Assembly (NCBI GenBank): GCA_965279595.1
Contig: OZ257246.1
Location: 2,170,001 to 2,234,000 of the forward strand
Length of the DNA: 64,000 nucleotides
Direction: 5' to 3'
DNA from: CAIKLP01 sp965279595
GTDB taxonomy: Bacteria; Bacteroidota; Bacteroidia; Sphingobacteriales; Sphingobacteriaceae
Position numbers and translations under genes: made by a program. Positions 43,003 to 52,233 of this stretch are shown in pieces. The notes under the pieces are model-generated. The model did no database searches. It was not told the DNA's origin and was given only the letters and a program-made list of their open reading frames with translations. Each line of letters opens with the position of its first letter. Positions within the stretch are counted from its first letter, which is position 1.

Positions 43003-43260
43003 AATTTTAAATTTTAAGTTTTAAATTTTGAATGTTAATTGAAGAATTGTGAATTTTGAATTGGGAAAATTTGTAGTATGTATGCAGATAGTACAAATTA
43101 ACACATCTCCTTTCCTAAGAATGGCATTTAGTTAATTAGCTAATCAACAAATTGTCTAATTAAATTCTTAGCAACCTATAACGCAAAATCAACACATTAA
43201 CTCATTAACACATCAACACATCCTCTCTCCACGAAGTCCATTAGCTAATTAGCTAATTAA
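43003..43260 (+). repeat. Composite intergenic repeat, copy 2
   Basis: The 322-base intergenic stretch 42931-43252 holds this copy. An A module (AATTTTAAGTTTTAAATTTT, then GAATGTTAATTGAAGAATT) precedes two tandem units, with AACACATY 8-mers at 43190-43221, the spacer CCTCTCTCCACGAAG, and B modules TTAGCTAATTAGCTAA at about 43127-43163 and 43241-43260. Positions 43142-43197 are identical to 48718-48773 of copy 3 except for one base of 56. Its end supplies the TAG stop codon of the gene ending at 43253. No coding frame was seen. Confidence 0.85.
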
Positions 43261-44776
43261 CCACCAACTTTTCCACCCAACTCTCACCTTCTTCACTATT
43301 CACCTTCAACCAAAACAAACCAGGCTGTAAAGAAGAAACATCTACACTTTGGTTTTGATATTCATTGACTTCAAGTACGGTTTGACCTAAAGAATTAAAT
43401 AGCGATAATGAGACAATTTTAAAATTGGCTTCTAAATTAAATTGTTGATGAGTAGGGTTGGGGTATAACTTTAAATGTAACCCTAGTTTTTGAACTGTTT
43501 CATTGAATCCAACAGAAATACAATTATCATACAAGCAGCCATTGCTATCTACTTTCAATAACCAAACATCTTGGTTGGGTGTGGAATCACTGGGGTCAGT
43601 ACCAAAACCAATCATTGCGAAGCCACCGTCAAGAGTTTGTTTGGTGCCATATGTGCTGTATATTCCATTAAATATCAAAGAATCTTGATAAACTCTTCTC
43701 CAAATTGAATTACCCTCTTCCGTAAGGTTAAACAGAAGTGTTCGGCCTTTACTTTGAATATTGTATGCTGCAGATTGACCAACAATTATAAGCGAATTAC
43801 GATAAATAGTAATATATTGGAAATAATTATAGGTATTTTCTTCACCAATTTTCTTATTTAATAAATAATTGCCAGAGCTATCAATTTTTAATAACCAGCC
43901 TTTTGTAATAGGAAGATTTGGCCTACTATCTCCAATAGATCCAGCTAAAAAATACATATTATTATTTCCTTCAACAACCGATTCTATGGAGCAATAATAA
44001 TAACCCTCGTTACCTAATTTTTTATGCCAAAGTCTATTTCCAACAGAATCGGTTTTAATGATATATCCATTATACAATTGTGTGGAAATATTTTGTGTTG
44101 CGGATGTTAATATATATTGATGGTCAAAGGTTTCAATTATGTTCGTCGGATTTTCCCAATAATTATTATCCCAAGTGAAAACCTTATGCCATTGTTTATT
44201 TGCATTGCTATCTAATTTCATGATAAATAAATCGCAATTGGTTTCTGCTTTATCACAAGTCTGTCCAACAATAGCAAAGCCACTATCATGAGTTTTAATC
44301 ATTTTTGTTTCTAACTCATCACCATTACCAATTCCTAAATATTTAGTCCAAAGGGTATCGCCTTGTGAATTTATTTTTATTAACAATAATTCTGCACCTG
44401 TTGAATCACGGTCATATTTTACTAAATCAAATGCATGACCCACCAGTAGAAAATTACCATCACTCATAGGAGCTATTAATTTAACAGTTATGGAAAATTT
44501 TGGTTTTCTATAAAGTTTAGTCCACAAAGTATCACCATTTGATTTAGTGCGAATAACTTGAAAATAAGTTACAGCATATCCCAGTGTATCAACTTGAAAA
44601 ATAGCTTTTGAAATAGTCGGAAATAAGAGTCCGCTATCAGGCATTTCCCAAAAATCTTTAGCCTGATCATAGTTCTTGTCAGGTGCTAAATTGTTATTGT
44701 AAAACTTACTGAAGCGGTGTTGTGCACCTGCTTCAGTAAGTGTAAATAGAATAGTGATGAATATTAATATTCTCAT
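43253..44776 (-). CDS. Secreted T9SS type A sorting-domain protein with delta-60-like repeats
   Basis: A 507-residue exported protein. A signal peptide (MRILIFITILFTLTEAGAQ) is followed by about eight blade-like repeats of the DGGFAMIG/GDTLW(T/S)K kind (for example TDGNFLLVGHAF-like MSDGNFLLVGHAF, HDSGFAIVGQTCD, LDGGFAMIGFGTD), and a type A sorting domain at about 425-507: LHLKLYPNPTHQQFNLEA, LFNSLGQTVLEV, LQPGLFWLKV. Such proteins are exported by T9SS and anchored or released at the surface. Its stop codon TAG lies in the intergenic repeat. It overlaps the upstream subtilase gene by 4 bases. Confidence 0.87.
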   Translation of the reverse strand: MRILIFITILFTLTEAGAQHRFSKFYNNNLAPDKNYDQAKDFWEMPDSGLLFPTISKAIFQVDTLGYAVTYFQVIRTKSNGDTLWTKLYRKPKFSITVKLIAPMSDGNFLLVGHAFDLVKYDRDSTGAELLLIKINSQGDTLWTKYLGIGNGDELETKMIKTHDSGFAIVGQTCDKAETNCDLFIMKLDSNANKQWHKVFTWDNNYWENPTNIIETFDHQYILTSATQNISTQLYNGYIIKTDSVGNRLWHKKLGNEGYYYCSIESVVEGNNNMYFLAGSIGDSRPNLPITKGWLLKIDSSGNYLLNKKIGEENTYNYFQYITIYRNSLIIVGQSAAYNIQSKGRTLLFNLTEEGNSIWRRVYQDSLIFNGIYSTYGTKQTLDGGFAMIGFGTDPSDSTPNQDVWLLKVDSNGCLYDNCISVGFNETVQKLGLHLKLYPNPTHQQFNLEANFKIVSLSLFNSLGQTVLEVNEYQNQSVDVSSLQPGLFWLKVNSEEGESWVEKLVVN

Positions 44777-47700
44777 TTTAGAATTATTACTCGTTTTACT
44801 TTCATTGTTTCATCATCTTGTTGCAATTTGAAAGAATAAATGCCAGGCAAATAATTGTTAGTATTGATTTGATAAATCTGATTGGGATTTAAGTAATTCA
44901 ATTCTTCGATTTTAATTCCCATGGCATTATAAATAACCAATTTCCCAATTGATGGGTTTTGTGAATTGTTGAAACTAAATTGAACTAAATTATTAGCAGG
45001 ATTTGGGTAAATATTCAAAAATAAACTACCTGCTTTTTTTGTTTCTTTGGTTTCTGGAGTTGGAATATTATTGTTAATTATTCTCGATTCCAATTCTTCC
45101 TCTTCTTCTATTATTAATAATTCCTCTTCTTCCCATAATTCTGGTTCCATGCTATAATTTTCATTTTTGTAAAAATTCAAATAGGCTTTTACTATGTCTG
45201 AAACTTCATTGCTTCGACTTGCTATACTGGTAAAATTAGAAAATTGTGTAGAAGTTAAAGAATCATTGGGTAACCCGTTTTGGTATTGATTCAGTATCAC
45301 TCCATAAAAATAAACATAATCAGAATCTCTTCTGTTGATTGGGGTAATGCTTGATAAAACTGTGCTTGCGGAAGTGTAATTGGCCGCATTTAAATACGAT
45401 TCAAAAATCAACTCATCGTATTGTCCATCTGTATTCCATTCAATTAATAAAGTAATTGCTTCATTTATTGTGCTGGTTAATGCCAAAATTTGTTGATGAT
45501 AAATCTCTACAGAATCGGGTTTTGTTAATTCTAATAAGTCCAATAATTGTTGTATTGAACAAGGTGTCTCATCACACAAAATAGTTCGGCCATTTGGACA
45601 AGATCCACTGTTGCTTTCTTCAAAAGGATGAACCAAGACTTCTGAACTAATATATTCGGGGACAGCTTCAGTTGGATCTTCAGCAGCATTATAAACAAAT
45701 TCATAACTAGATCGAATATGTTTTAACGAAAATTCAGATTGGTTACGGTCATTGAACAAATTGCCAGCTCTTTTTTGATTAATACCTGTAATGCCACTTC
45801 CTTGCTCAGGGAATATATTAGTGTTGATTGTATATGGATTAATACTCCAAGCACTGTTGCTAATCGAAGTGTAATCATTACAACTGATAAAAGTTTTTCT
45901 GTTGAAGCCTTCAATTTGAGTGCCATACCATAATTTAGAATAGATGTTATAATCAACTGTACTTTCAAATCTTAACTTAGAGAATCTTAAAATACTTCCA
46001 TAACCATTTGCAAGTTCTCCTTCGTTAACAGTAAACAGATTACCAAAAATTTTTGAAACACTGCTATGCATATAAACTCCAAATGGTTTTAAAGTATAAT
46101 TATTTCCACCACCTGGTTGTGGGGGAAGAATAAAATTATTGCTTGCAACATTTCCTGTTGAGTTAATAATTCTAACAGATTCTCGGTTGTTTGTAAATTC
46201 ATTTACTTCAACATAAATGTTATTTTTAAAACCATTTAAAGTTGTGATGTGTACCCCTTCCCTGAGACCAGTAAATGTATTTGTTGATATAAATAAATCA
46301 GGAGTATTAAATCCTTTGATAGCAGATACATTATTTAAATTGCTAGCTTCATATGTATTTAAAAATTCATTATTCATTATTTGCAAATTCTTAGTATCTA
46401 TAATTCTAATGAAATTTTTAACAGCTACCACAGTTCCATTTACTTGAGTAATCTTAGGAGTGAAGGGCCCATCTGAAATAAAATGAGCATATTCAATTTC
46501 GCTAAGTTGATCGAAAGAAGTAGTAGTATGTTTTTCAAAAACAATACTTTCCCAGTTGTTATGAAAAACTGCATCAGTTTCAGTTTTTATTATTCCTCCA
46601 AAAATTGATTTGATGCCACACCAAGCGTTTTCAATCTTGCCTTCATTTTTAATTGTTACTTCTCCAAATGTGCTTGCATTTTGAGCTTGTCCGTCTAAAC
46701 CATAAACTTCAATACCCAACCAGCCGCAACCATTGGTAATCACACCTCCATCAACAATTAAATTACCTCCTGGTTCAACAATTATTGCAGTTCCTTGCGA
46801 CATGTATAATTCAGATTCAACAGTCAATGTTTTGCCTGATGGAATGATGATGTTTTCTCTTGCTATTTTGGGAGTTGTATAAGTAGTGTTTGTTGTTAGG
46901 GTGTAAGTGCTTACTTCGTAGGATGCTAATTTGTCCAATGCTCTTCCTGCATTAGGTAATCCATAACCCCATTTATCAGAATATTTATAACCATCAATAG
47001 GGTTTCCTTCTTCTGTCCAATCCCATTCAAAACCTACCCCATCATCATGATTAGTTGCAGTCTCTTTCATTGTTTGAAATACAAGTTTATTTGTAGCACA
47101 GTTGAAATAGGAATACAACAGTGCCGCAACTCCAGAAGCTTGTGGAGATGCAGCTGAAGTATGTTGAAAAGTATTTATATAAGTGAATGTTCTTGGATTT
47201 GTATTGAAATTTATTGTTGTTGCAGTTACATCTTCCGATAAGGCAACAAAAGCTAATTTTTTTGATGGGTAGTTACCAATACAATGATTGTTATATTGGG
47301 CAATCGAATTTTCCAAGAAGCCACTGACTGCATGCACATTAACATCATATGAAGGATATTGCAATACATCATTGATTTCATTACCAGCAGAACAAAAAAC
47401 AATACAGCCGAATTCATTTACAGCTTTATTTATTGCAAATTCTAATATATTACTTTTTTTAATACCTATGCTTAAAGATAGTGCAATTATATTTGCCTTA
47501 TTTATTGCTGCATAATTAATGCCTTTCGCAACATTCCAAATTGTTCCACCACTTTCTATATTCAAGTTTTTTTCTCTAAATACATTTATGGTTAAAAGTT
47601 TTACTCCCTCCCTATTTGATCCGTCTAATGTTCCATTTCCACCCGCAATTCCTGACATTCCTAATTCATTATTCGTTTTAGCAGCAATAATACCAGCTAC

Positions 47701-48477
47701 ATTTGTTCCGTGCACACTATATGAATTCAAAGTTGGCCTTACATCATTATCATTTTGGTTAAAATCCCAACCTTTCCAATCATCTATTAATCCATTTCCA
47801 TCATTATCTATCCCATCTCCAGTAGATGGATCATTTGGATCCGTCCATGCATCTTCCTTTGGGTTATTCCAAATGTTTTCATAACCATCAGAACCTTTAC
47901 CTAAATCTGGGTGTGACCAATTTGGTTCTGCATCAATAACGGCAACGGTGACATTTCTATTTCCAAAAGTTTTGGTCCATGCAGGTGGAATATTTAATCC
48001 ATCTGTTAGAAAATTATAGTGGAATTGATTTTGAGTTTTGGGTGAAATTGGTTCAAAATAAGGATCATTTGGGTCTGTATTCAAAATTGCTGAAGAATTT
48101 AATTCAATTTCACTAAAAACTCCTTCATTATTAATTGAAGTCAAATTGGTATTAAATGTAAATGAGTTATTGATTTGGCAAAGTTTATAATCATAAAAAG
48201 AATCAATTAACACCATTTGATTGCTTTGTAAATAGCTGATAATGCTTGATCTACTTACCGTTGGGTCAAATTTGATGATGACCGTGCTGGTATCAAATGG
48301 GATTAATTGGTTTTCAATTCTTTTAGTCCATTGGCTATCTACAAAAAAAATAGAGTCGGTATTAAAGACTCTATACATCTGTGCATTTGATTTAATAGAA
48401 ACACCTAATAGACTTAAAACTAAACAGCAAAAAAGAACTATTCTTTTTGCTAGTAATTGCGGGGATTTGTTTTTCAT
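44773..48477 (-). CDS. Secreted subtilase (S8) with T9SS type A sorting domain
   Basis: A 1234-residue secreted serine protease. After a signal peptide (about 1-32) and an inhibitor-like segment, the S8 domain contains Asp182 (VAVIDAEPNWSHPDL), His256 (SVHGTNVAGIIAA) and Ser441 (FQHTSAASPQASGVAALL, where GTS is replaced by HTS). Calcium-binding loops such as DGIDNDGNGLIDD follow the Asp. A beta-helix-like region (about 560-880) with repeated N-rich strands is next, then a helical part, an acidic linker (EEEELLIIEEEEE, about 1120-1135) and a sorting domain LNIYPNPANNLVQF to VIILK. It is coupled to the next gene by an ATGA overlap. Confidence 0.92.
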   Translation of the reverse strand: MKNKSPQLLAKRIVLFCCLVLSLLGVSIKSNAQMYRVFNTDSIFFVDSQWTKRIENQLIPFDTSTVIIKFDPTVSRSSIISYLQSNQMVLIDSFYDYKLCQINNSFTFNTNLTSINNEGVFSEIELNSSAILNTDPNDPYFEPISPKTQNQFHYNFLTDGLNIPPAWTKTFGNRNVTVAVIDAEPNWSHPDLGKGSDGYENIWNNPKEDAWTDPNDPSTGDGIDNDGNGLIDDWKGWDFNQNDNDVRPTLNSYSVHGTNVAGIIAAKTNNELGMSGIAGGNGTLDGSNREGVKLLTINVFREKNLNIESGGTIWNVAKGINYAAINKANIIALSLSIGIKKSNILEFAINKAVNEFGCIVFCSAGNEINDVLQYPSYDVNVHAVSGFLENSIAQYNNHCIGNYPSKKLAFVALSEDVTATTINFNTNPRTFTYINTFQHTSAASPQASGVAALLYSYFNCATNKLVFQTMKETATNHDDGVGFEWDWTEEGNPIDGYKYSDKWGYGLPNAGRALDKLASYEVSTYTLTTNTTYTTPKIARENIIIPSGKTLTVESELYMSQGTAIIVEPGGNLIVDGGVITNGCGWLGIEVYGLDGQAQNASTFGEVTIKNEGKIENAWCGIKSIFGGIIKTETDAVFHNNWESIVFEKHTTTSFDQLSEIEYAHFISDGPFTPKITQVNGTVVAVKNFIRIIDTKNLQIMNNEFLNTYEASNLNNVSAIKGFNTPDLFISTNTFTGLREGVHITTLNGFKNNIYVEVNEFTNNRESVRIINSTGNVASNNFILPPQPGGGNNYTLKPFGVYMHSSVSKIFGNLFTVNEGELANGYGSILRFSKLRFESTVDYNIYSKLWYGTQIEGFNRKTFISCNDYTSISNSAWSINPYTINTNIFPEQGSGITGINQKRAGNLFNDRNQSEFSLKHIRSSYEFVYNAAEDPTEAVPEYISSEVLVHPFEESNSGSCPNGRTILCDETPCSIQQLLDLLELTKPDSVEIYHQQILALTSTINEAITLLIEWNTDGQYDELIFESYLNAANYTSASTVLSSITPINRRDSDYVYFYGVILNQYQNGLPNDSLTSTQFSNFTSIASRSNEVSDIVKAYLNFYKNENYSMEPELWEEEELLIIEEEEELESRIINNNIPTPETKETKKAGSLFLNIYPNPANNLVQFSFNNSQNPSIGKLVIYNAMGIKIEELNYLNPNQIYQINTNNYLPGIYSFKLQQDDETMKVKRVIILK

Positions 48478-48512
48478 TTTGGGAAGAGGTTTTGAGGTTA
48501 ATGTAATTTACC

Positions 48513-48520
48513 CAAAATTA
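48513..48520 (-). promoter_or_regulatory. Putative -7 box of the subtilase gene
   Basis: The minus strand reads TAATTTTG (TAnnTTTG), 36 bases upstream of the start codon. No TTG was found at -33 spacing. Confidence 0.35.
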
Positions 48521-48610
48521 ATTACTAAACAAAATTTGGCCATTAAGTTATTGTTAGCAAATAAATTAGAAGGTTTTCGGAATTAATTTGTTCAAAAGTG
48601 ATGCCATAAA

Positions 48611-48852
48611 TTAAATTATGAATTTTAAGTGTTGAATTTTGAATGTTAATTAAAAAATTATGAATTAGGGCTTTCATTTTAAAAATATTCAACTCTTTTA
48701 CAATTAGCTAATAAGCTAATCAACAAATTGTCTAATTAAATTCTTAGCAACCTACAACGCAAAATCAACACATCAACACATTAACACATCAACACATCCT
48801 CTCTCCACGATGGCCATTAGCTAATTAGCTAATCAACACATTAGCTAATTAA
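48611..48852 (+). repeat. Composite intergenic repeat, copy 3
   Basis: The 413-base intergenic stretch 48478-48890 between the divergent subtilase and CDF genes holds this copy. An A module (TTGAATTTTGAATGTTAATT at about 48632-48650) is followed by a first B module (48701-48739), linker (TTCTTAGCAACCTACAACGC), four to five AACACATY 8-mers (48766-48798), spacer (CCTCTCTCCACGATGG) and a second B module (48815-48852). It is nearly identical to copy 2 in its linker. No coding frame was seen. Confidence 0.85.
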
Positions 48853-48890
48853 CCTTTGTTACTCCAAGAAAAAAGCGGATATTCGAGCCA

Positions 48891-49877
48891 ATGACAGCAG
48901 CTAAGCAAAGATTAAGCGCCATACTTTGGGTTTTAATTGCCGGCGTATTAATTACGGCTCTCAAATTCCTTGCTTATTTTATTACCCATTCTAACGCCAT
49001 ATTTACGGATGCATTAGAAAACATCATCAATATTGTTGCGGGTGCATTTGCATTTTATAGTATTTATTTATCTTCTCGACCAAAAGATTTGAACCATCCA
49101 TACGGACATGGAAAGGTTGAATTTTTTGCGGTTGGATTTGAAGGTTCTTTGATTTTAATAGCCGGCATCACCATCATTTATAGGGGAGTGGTAGGTATTT
49201 ATCATCCAACAGAAATTAACAGGTTGATGGATGGTGTTTGGATTACAGCATTGGCTGGAATAGCCAATTATGCTTTAGGATATTTTTTAATTAAGCGAAG
49301 CAAAACATTAAAGTCAATAACACTGGAAGCAGATGGAAAGCATTTGCTCTCAGATGCCTATACCAGTATAGGTTTGATAGTGGGATTGGTCATCATCCAC
49401 TTTACAGGATATACCATTTTAGATAGTATTTTATCTATCCTTTTGGGGGGATTAATTTTACACAATGGCTACCAATTAATTCGTCGTTCGGTTTCAGGAT
49501 TGATGGATGAAATTGACCCGCAAATTGTAGAACAAATGGTAGAGATACTGAGTAAGGAAAGAAAAAAATCATGGGTGGACATTCATAATTTAAGAGCGCA
49601 AAAATATGGTTCAGACTTGCATATTGATTGCCATTTAACTTTACCCAATTATTGGACATTGAATCAAATGCATGATGAAGTAAGTTTTATTGAAAATACT
49701 GTTGCGAATAATGCTGCCACTAAAGTGGAATTGTTTATTCATGTAGATCCTTGTTTACCTCAATGTTGTTATTATTGTGCTATGGAAAATTGTGCTGTAA
49801 GAACTGAGGGGCAAAGCGCAACCATTGCTTGGACTGCCACCAATATGATGAATAATGCTAAACACTTTGTGCAATGA
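48891..49877 (+). CDS. Cation diffusion facilitator (CDF) transporter with Cys-rich tail
   Basis: A 328-residue inner-membrane cation/proton antiporter. Six helices cover residues 10-195; metal-site motifs are HSNAIFTDALENIINIVAGA (helix II) and DGKHLLSDAYTSIGLI (helix V). A cytoplasmic domain (about 200-290) with VDIHNLRAQKYGSDLHIDCH follows. The tail carries a cysteine cluster CLPQCCYYCAMENC (five cysteines) before AVRTEGQ, a form shared by several Bacteroidota CDFs. The likely substrates are Zn2+, Fe2+, Co2+ or Mn2+. The NUDIX gene overlaps its last 4 bases. Confidence 0.92.
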   Translation: MTAAKQRLSAILWVLIAGVLITALKFLAYFITHSNAIFTDALENIINIVAGAFAFYSIYLSSRPKDLNHPYGHGKVEFFAVGFEGSLILIAGITIIYRGVVGIYHPTEINRLMDGVWITALAGIANYALGYFLIKRSKTLKSITLEADGKHLLSDAYTSIGLIVGLVIIHFTGYTILDSILSILLGGLILHNGYQLIRRSVSGLMDEIDPQIVEQMVEILSKERKKSWVDIHNLRAQKYGSDLHIDCHLTLPNYWTLNQMHDEVSFIENTVANNAATKVELFIHVDPCLPQCCYYCAMENCAVRTEGQSATIAWTATNMMNNAKHFVQ

Positions 49878-50326
49878 TGTATAAATTTAATGTCCGTGTA
49901 TATGGTATTCTTATCAATGAATCAGGAGAATTATTAGTTTCTGATGAATATGATTTTAGTTTCCCTCATACCAAATTTCCAGGTGGAGGATTAGAGTATG
50001 GGGAAGGTACACGTGAATGCTTAGCTAGGGAATTCATGGAAGAATGTAATTTGAAAGTAGAAGTATTGGAACATTTTTATACCACGGATTTCTTTCAACA
50101 ATCTGCTTTTAATGATACCCAAATTTTGAGTATATATTATTTGGTAAAAAACATAGAACCCATGAAATTTAAGGTTTCACAAAAGAAATTTGATTTTGTA
50201 GATGAAAGTGACGGACAACAAAGTTTACGTTGGATAGCCTTGAAAGATTTACAAATGACAGACCTAACTTTACCTATAGATCAAAAAGTAGCGGAGTTAA
50301 TTCTGCAAAAATTCTGGGTTCAATAA
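49874..50326 (+). CDS. NUDIX hydrolase
   Basis: A 150-residue NUDIX protein. The Nudix box is GGGLEYGEGTRECLAREFMEECNLKVE (split: GGGLEYGEGTRECLA and REFMEECNL), matching GX5EX7REUXEEXGU with Asn in place of the last Gly. The strand VRVYGILINESGELLVSDEY precedes it. It hydrolyses a nucleoside diphosphate-linked substrate, probably in housecleaning or signalling; the exact substrate is not visible. It overlaps the CDF gene by 4 bases and ends 7 bases inside the convergent sulfatase-fold gene. Confidence 0.92.
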   Translation: MMYKFNVRVYGILINESGELLVSDEYDFSFPHTKFPGGGLEYGEGTRECLAREFMEECNLKVEVLEHFYTTDFFQQSAFNDTQILSIYYLVKNIEPMKFKVSQKKFDFVDESDGQQSLRWIALKDLQMTDLTLPIDQKVAELILQKFWVQ

Positions 50327-52188
50327 GCCAAATATTCTGTAAAAACTTTTTGCATATAAGCTTTTCCTTTTTTACTGATTTTTTGATTCAGACTATCAGG
50401 TAAATCTTTTAAAGTAGAACTAATTTCTCTATTCACATTATCAACTGTCAGTGTTTGTTGAGCTTCAACCCATCCAAATCCATTATCAAAGCTGTAAAAT
50501 GCAAATGGTACAGCTTGCTTATTGAACAAATCTTTCGACCATTTAAAAGGTTTTGCATCCAAATTTAATTGTTGCAAAAGGGTAGCGGCAATATCAGTTT
50601 GTGAACCTAAGGTATGTACTTTCTTACCTCTAAATTCTTGCTTAATTACTTCCCCATAAAATATTAATGGAATCCTAAATTTCCTATAATCATAAGCATG
50701 GTCATACTCTTTAGGTAAGCGATGACCATGGTCAGCTACAAAAACAAATAACGTATTGGCATACCATTTTTCTTTTTTGGCTTGCTCCATAAAAGCAGCA
50801 ATACTTTGATCAGTATAATGGGCTGATTTTCTAAATAATTGCGGAAGAGAGTTGCCTTCAATGCTTGATTTTACTGGTATTTCAAAGGGCTCATGAGAAC
50901 TTAAACTTAACATGATGCTAAAGAAAGGTGTTGTTTTGGTTTTTAATTCTTGCAACAATCTTTCAAATACAAATCCATCATGCGCACCCCATTTTGAATT
51001 CATTTGTTCTGCAGGAAAATCTTTTTTATCAATTATTTTTTGAATACCAGTGGAGAGTAAATAAGATTTAAAATTGGCAAATTCCGATTCTCCACCATAC
51101 AGAAAAAATGATTCATAGCCATTTTGAGTAAAAGCATTGGGTAAGCTTTGTAATTTCTCAAACTTATCAGGTTGTTGAATAATGGTACGCACTGCTTGCG
51201 ATGGGAAGGCGCTTAAAATGGCAATCATTCCTTTATCAGTTCTATCACCCGAAGCATAAATAGAATCAAAGGCAATGCCTTCTGTAGCTAATTTAGTTAA
51301 AGTCGGACTGATAGCTGCTTCACCACCAAAAGCTTCTACTACATCTGATGTAAAACTTTCTAAAATAATCAATACCACATTGGGTTGCTGAGTATTTAAT
51401 ATGTGTTCAGATTGATTGACATCTAATTCAGGGTATAATTCTTTCACTTCTGCTTCAGCCTCTTCAATTGATGAATATTGATAAGGGTTTTCATTACTGA
51501 AATGATTTTCAATAAAGGAGGCCATTAAATTCCATTCGGTATTGAGCGCTGTATGGTTTAAACTGCTATGCGTAGAAAAGTATACAGCACTTTGATTGAT
51601 AGGTGCTAATTGTAAACCTCCTCTGATCATTAATATGAGTAGGAAAGAAAATGTAGGAAGTAAAATCAAATTCAACCATTTAAATGCTTGGAATTGAAAA
51701 TTAATTTTTACCCATTTTTTCCATAAAAAATAAAATACAAAGAGTTGCGCTATGAAAATAAATGCTGCTAAATAAATAGGAGAGGAAGCGCTAGAAGCCA
51801 TGGCCTCACCAGGTGATAGGATTAAAAACTCAATGGCTCTGCTGTTAAGTTTTGAACCCCATTCTGAATATATAAATAAATCAATTACTCCTAATGAAAT
51901 GACAACAATAACCAAAACGGAAATAAAAATACTGGTTGATTTTGCTGCAATTTTTGCAAATGAAGGAAAGAACACACAAATGGAAAACAAGAGTAAGGGA
52001 ATGCCTAAGAAGTAGCCAGCCATTGACATATCCAAACGTATACCTTTGACAAAAGCCATTGCCCATTCTTGAAATGAATAATTACTCATTAAATCAAAAT
52101 GGTAGACAAAGAAAATAGTTCTTTGAATGAAAAATAGTATCATCCAAAAAAGTAATATCCTTAACAGACTAAAATTGGCTTGCTTCAT
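50320..52188 (-). CDS. LTA synthase-like membrane sulfatase-fold protein
   Basis: A 622-residue inner-membrane protein. Five helices occupy residues 8-195 and a periplasmic alkaline-phosphatase/sulfatase domain follows (about 255-590). Landmarks: VVLIILESFTSDVVEAFGG (metal Glu), SGDRTDKGMIAILSAFP (nucleophilic Thr), KWGAHDGFVFERLL, and FVFVADHGHRLPKEYDHA (metal Asp-His). In Gram-positives this family makes lipoteichoic acid; in Gram-negatives it includes phosphoglycerol and phosphoethanolamine transferases. Here a head-group transferase acting on a lipid, glycan or LPS is more plausible. It ends 7 bases inside the NUDIX gene's end, and follows the DUF4412 gene. Confidence 0.88.
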   Translation of the reverse strand: MKQANFSLLRILLFWMILFFIQRTIFFVYHFDLMSNYSFQEWAMAFVKGIRLDMSMAGYFLGIPLLLFSICVFFPSFAKIAAKSTSIFISVLVIVVISLGVIDLFIYSEWGSKLNSRAIEFLILSPGEAMASSASSPIYLAAFIFIAQLFVFYFLWKKWVKINFQFQAFKWLNLILLPTFSFLLILMIRGGLQLAPINQSAVYFSTHSSLNHTALNTEWNLMASFIENHFSNENPYQYSSIEEAEAEVKELYPELDVNQSEHILNTQQPNVVLIILESFTSDVVEAFGGEAAISPTLTKLATEGIAFDSIYASGDRTDKGMIAILSAFPSQAVRTIIQQPDKFEKLQSLPNAFTQNGYESFFLYGGESEFANFKSYLLSTGIQKIIDKKDFPAEQMNSKWGAHDGFVFERLLQELKTKTTPFFSIMLSLSSHEPFEIPVKSSIEGNSLPQLFRKSAHYTDQSIAAFMEQAKKEKWYANTLFVFVADHGHRLPKEYDHAYDYRKFRIPLIFYGEVIKQEFRGKKVHTLGSQTDIAATLLQQLNLDAKPFKWSKDLFNKQAVPFAFYSFDNGFGWVEAQQTLTVDNVNREISSTLKDLPDSLNQKISKKGKAYMQKVFTEYLAY

Positions 52189-52233
52189 ATTTGGCTTGCT
52201 AGCAGCTGCAAAATACCTTTAAGTATTTTGTTT

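Noticed and set aside
47519..47884. A 121-codon open frame antisense to the subtilase catalytic domain
   Set aside because: The opposite strand carries the catalytic His of the subtilase and calcium loops; the antisense frame has no recognisable features.
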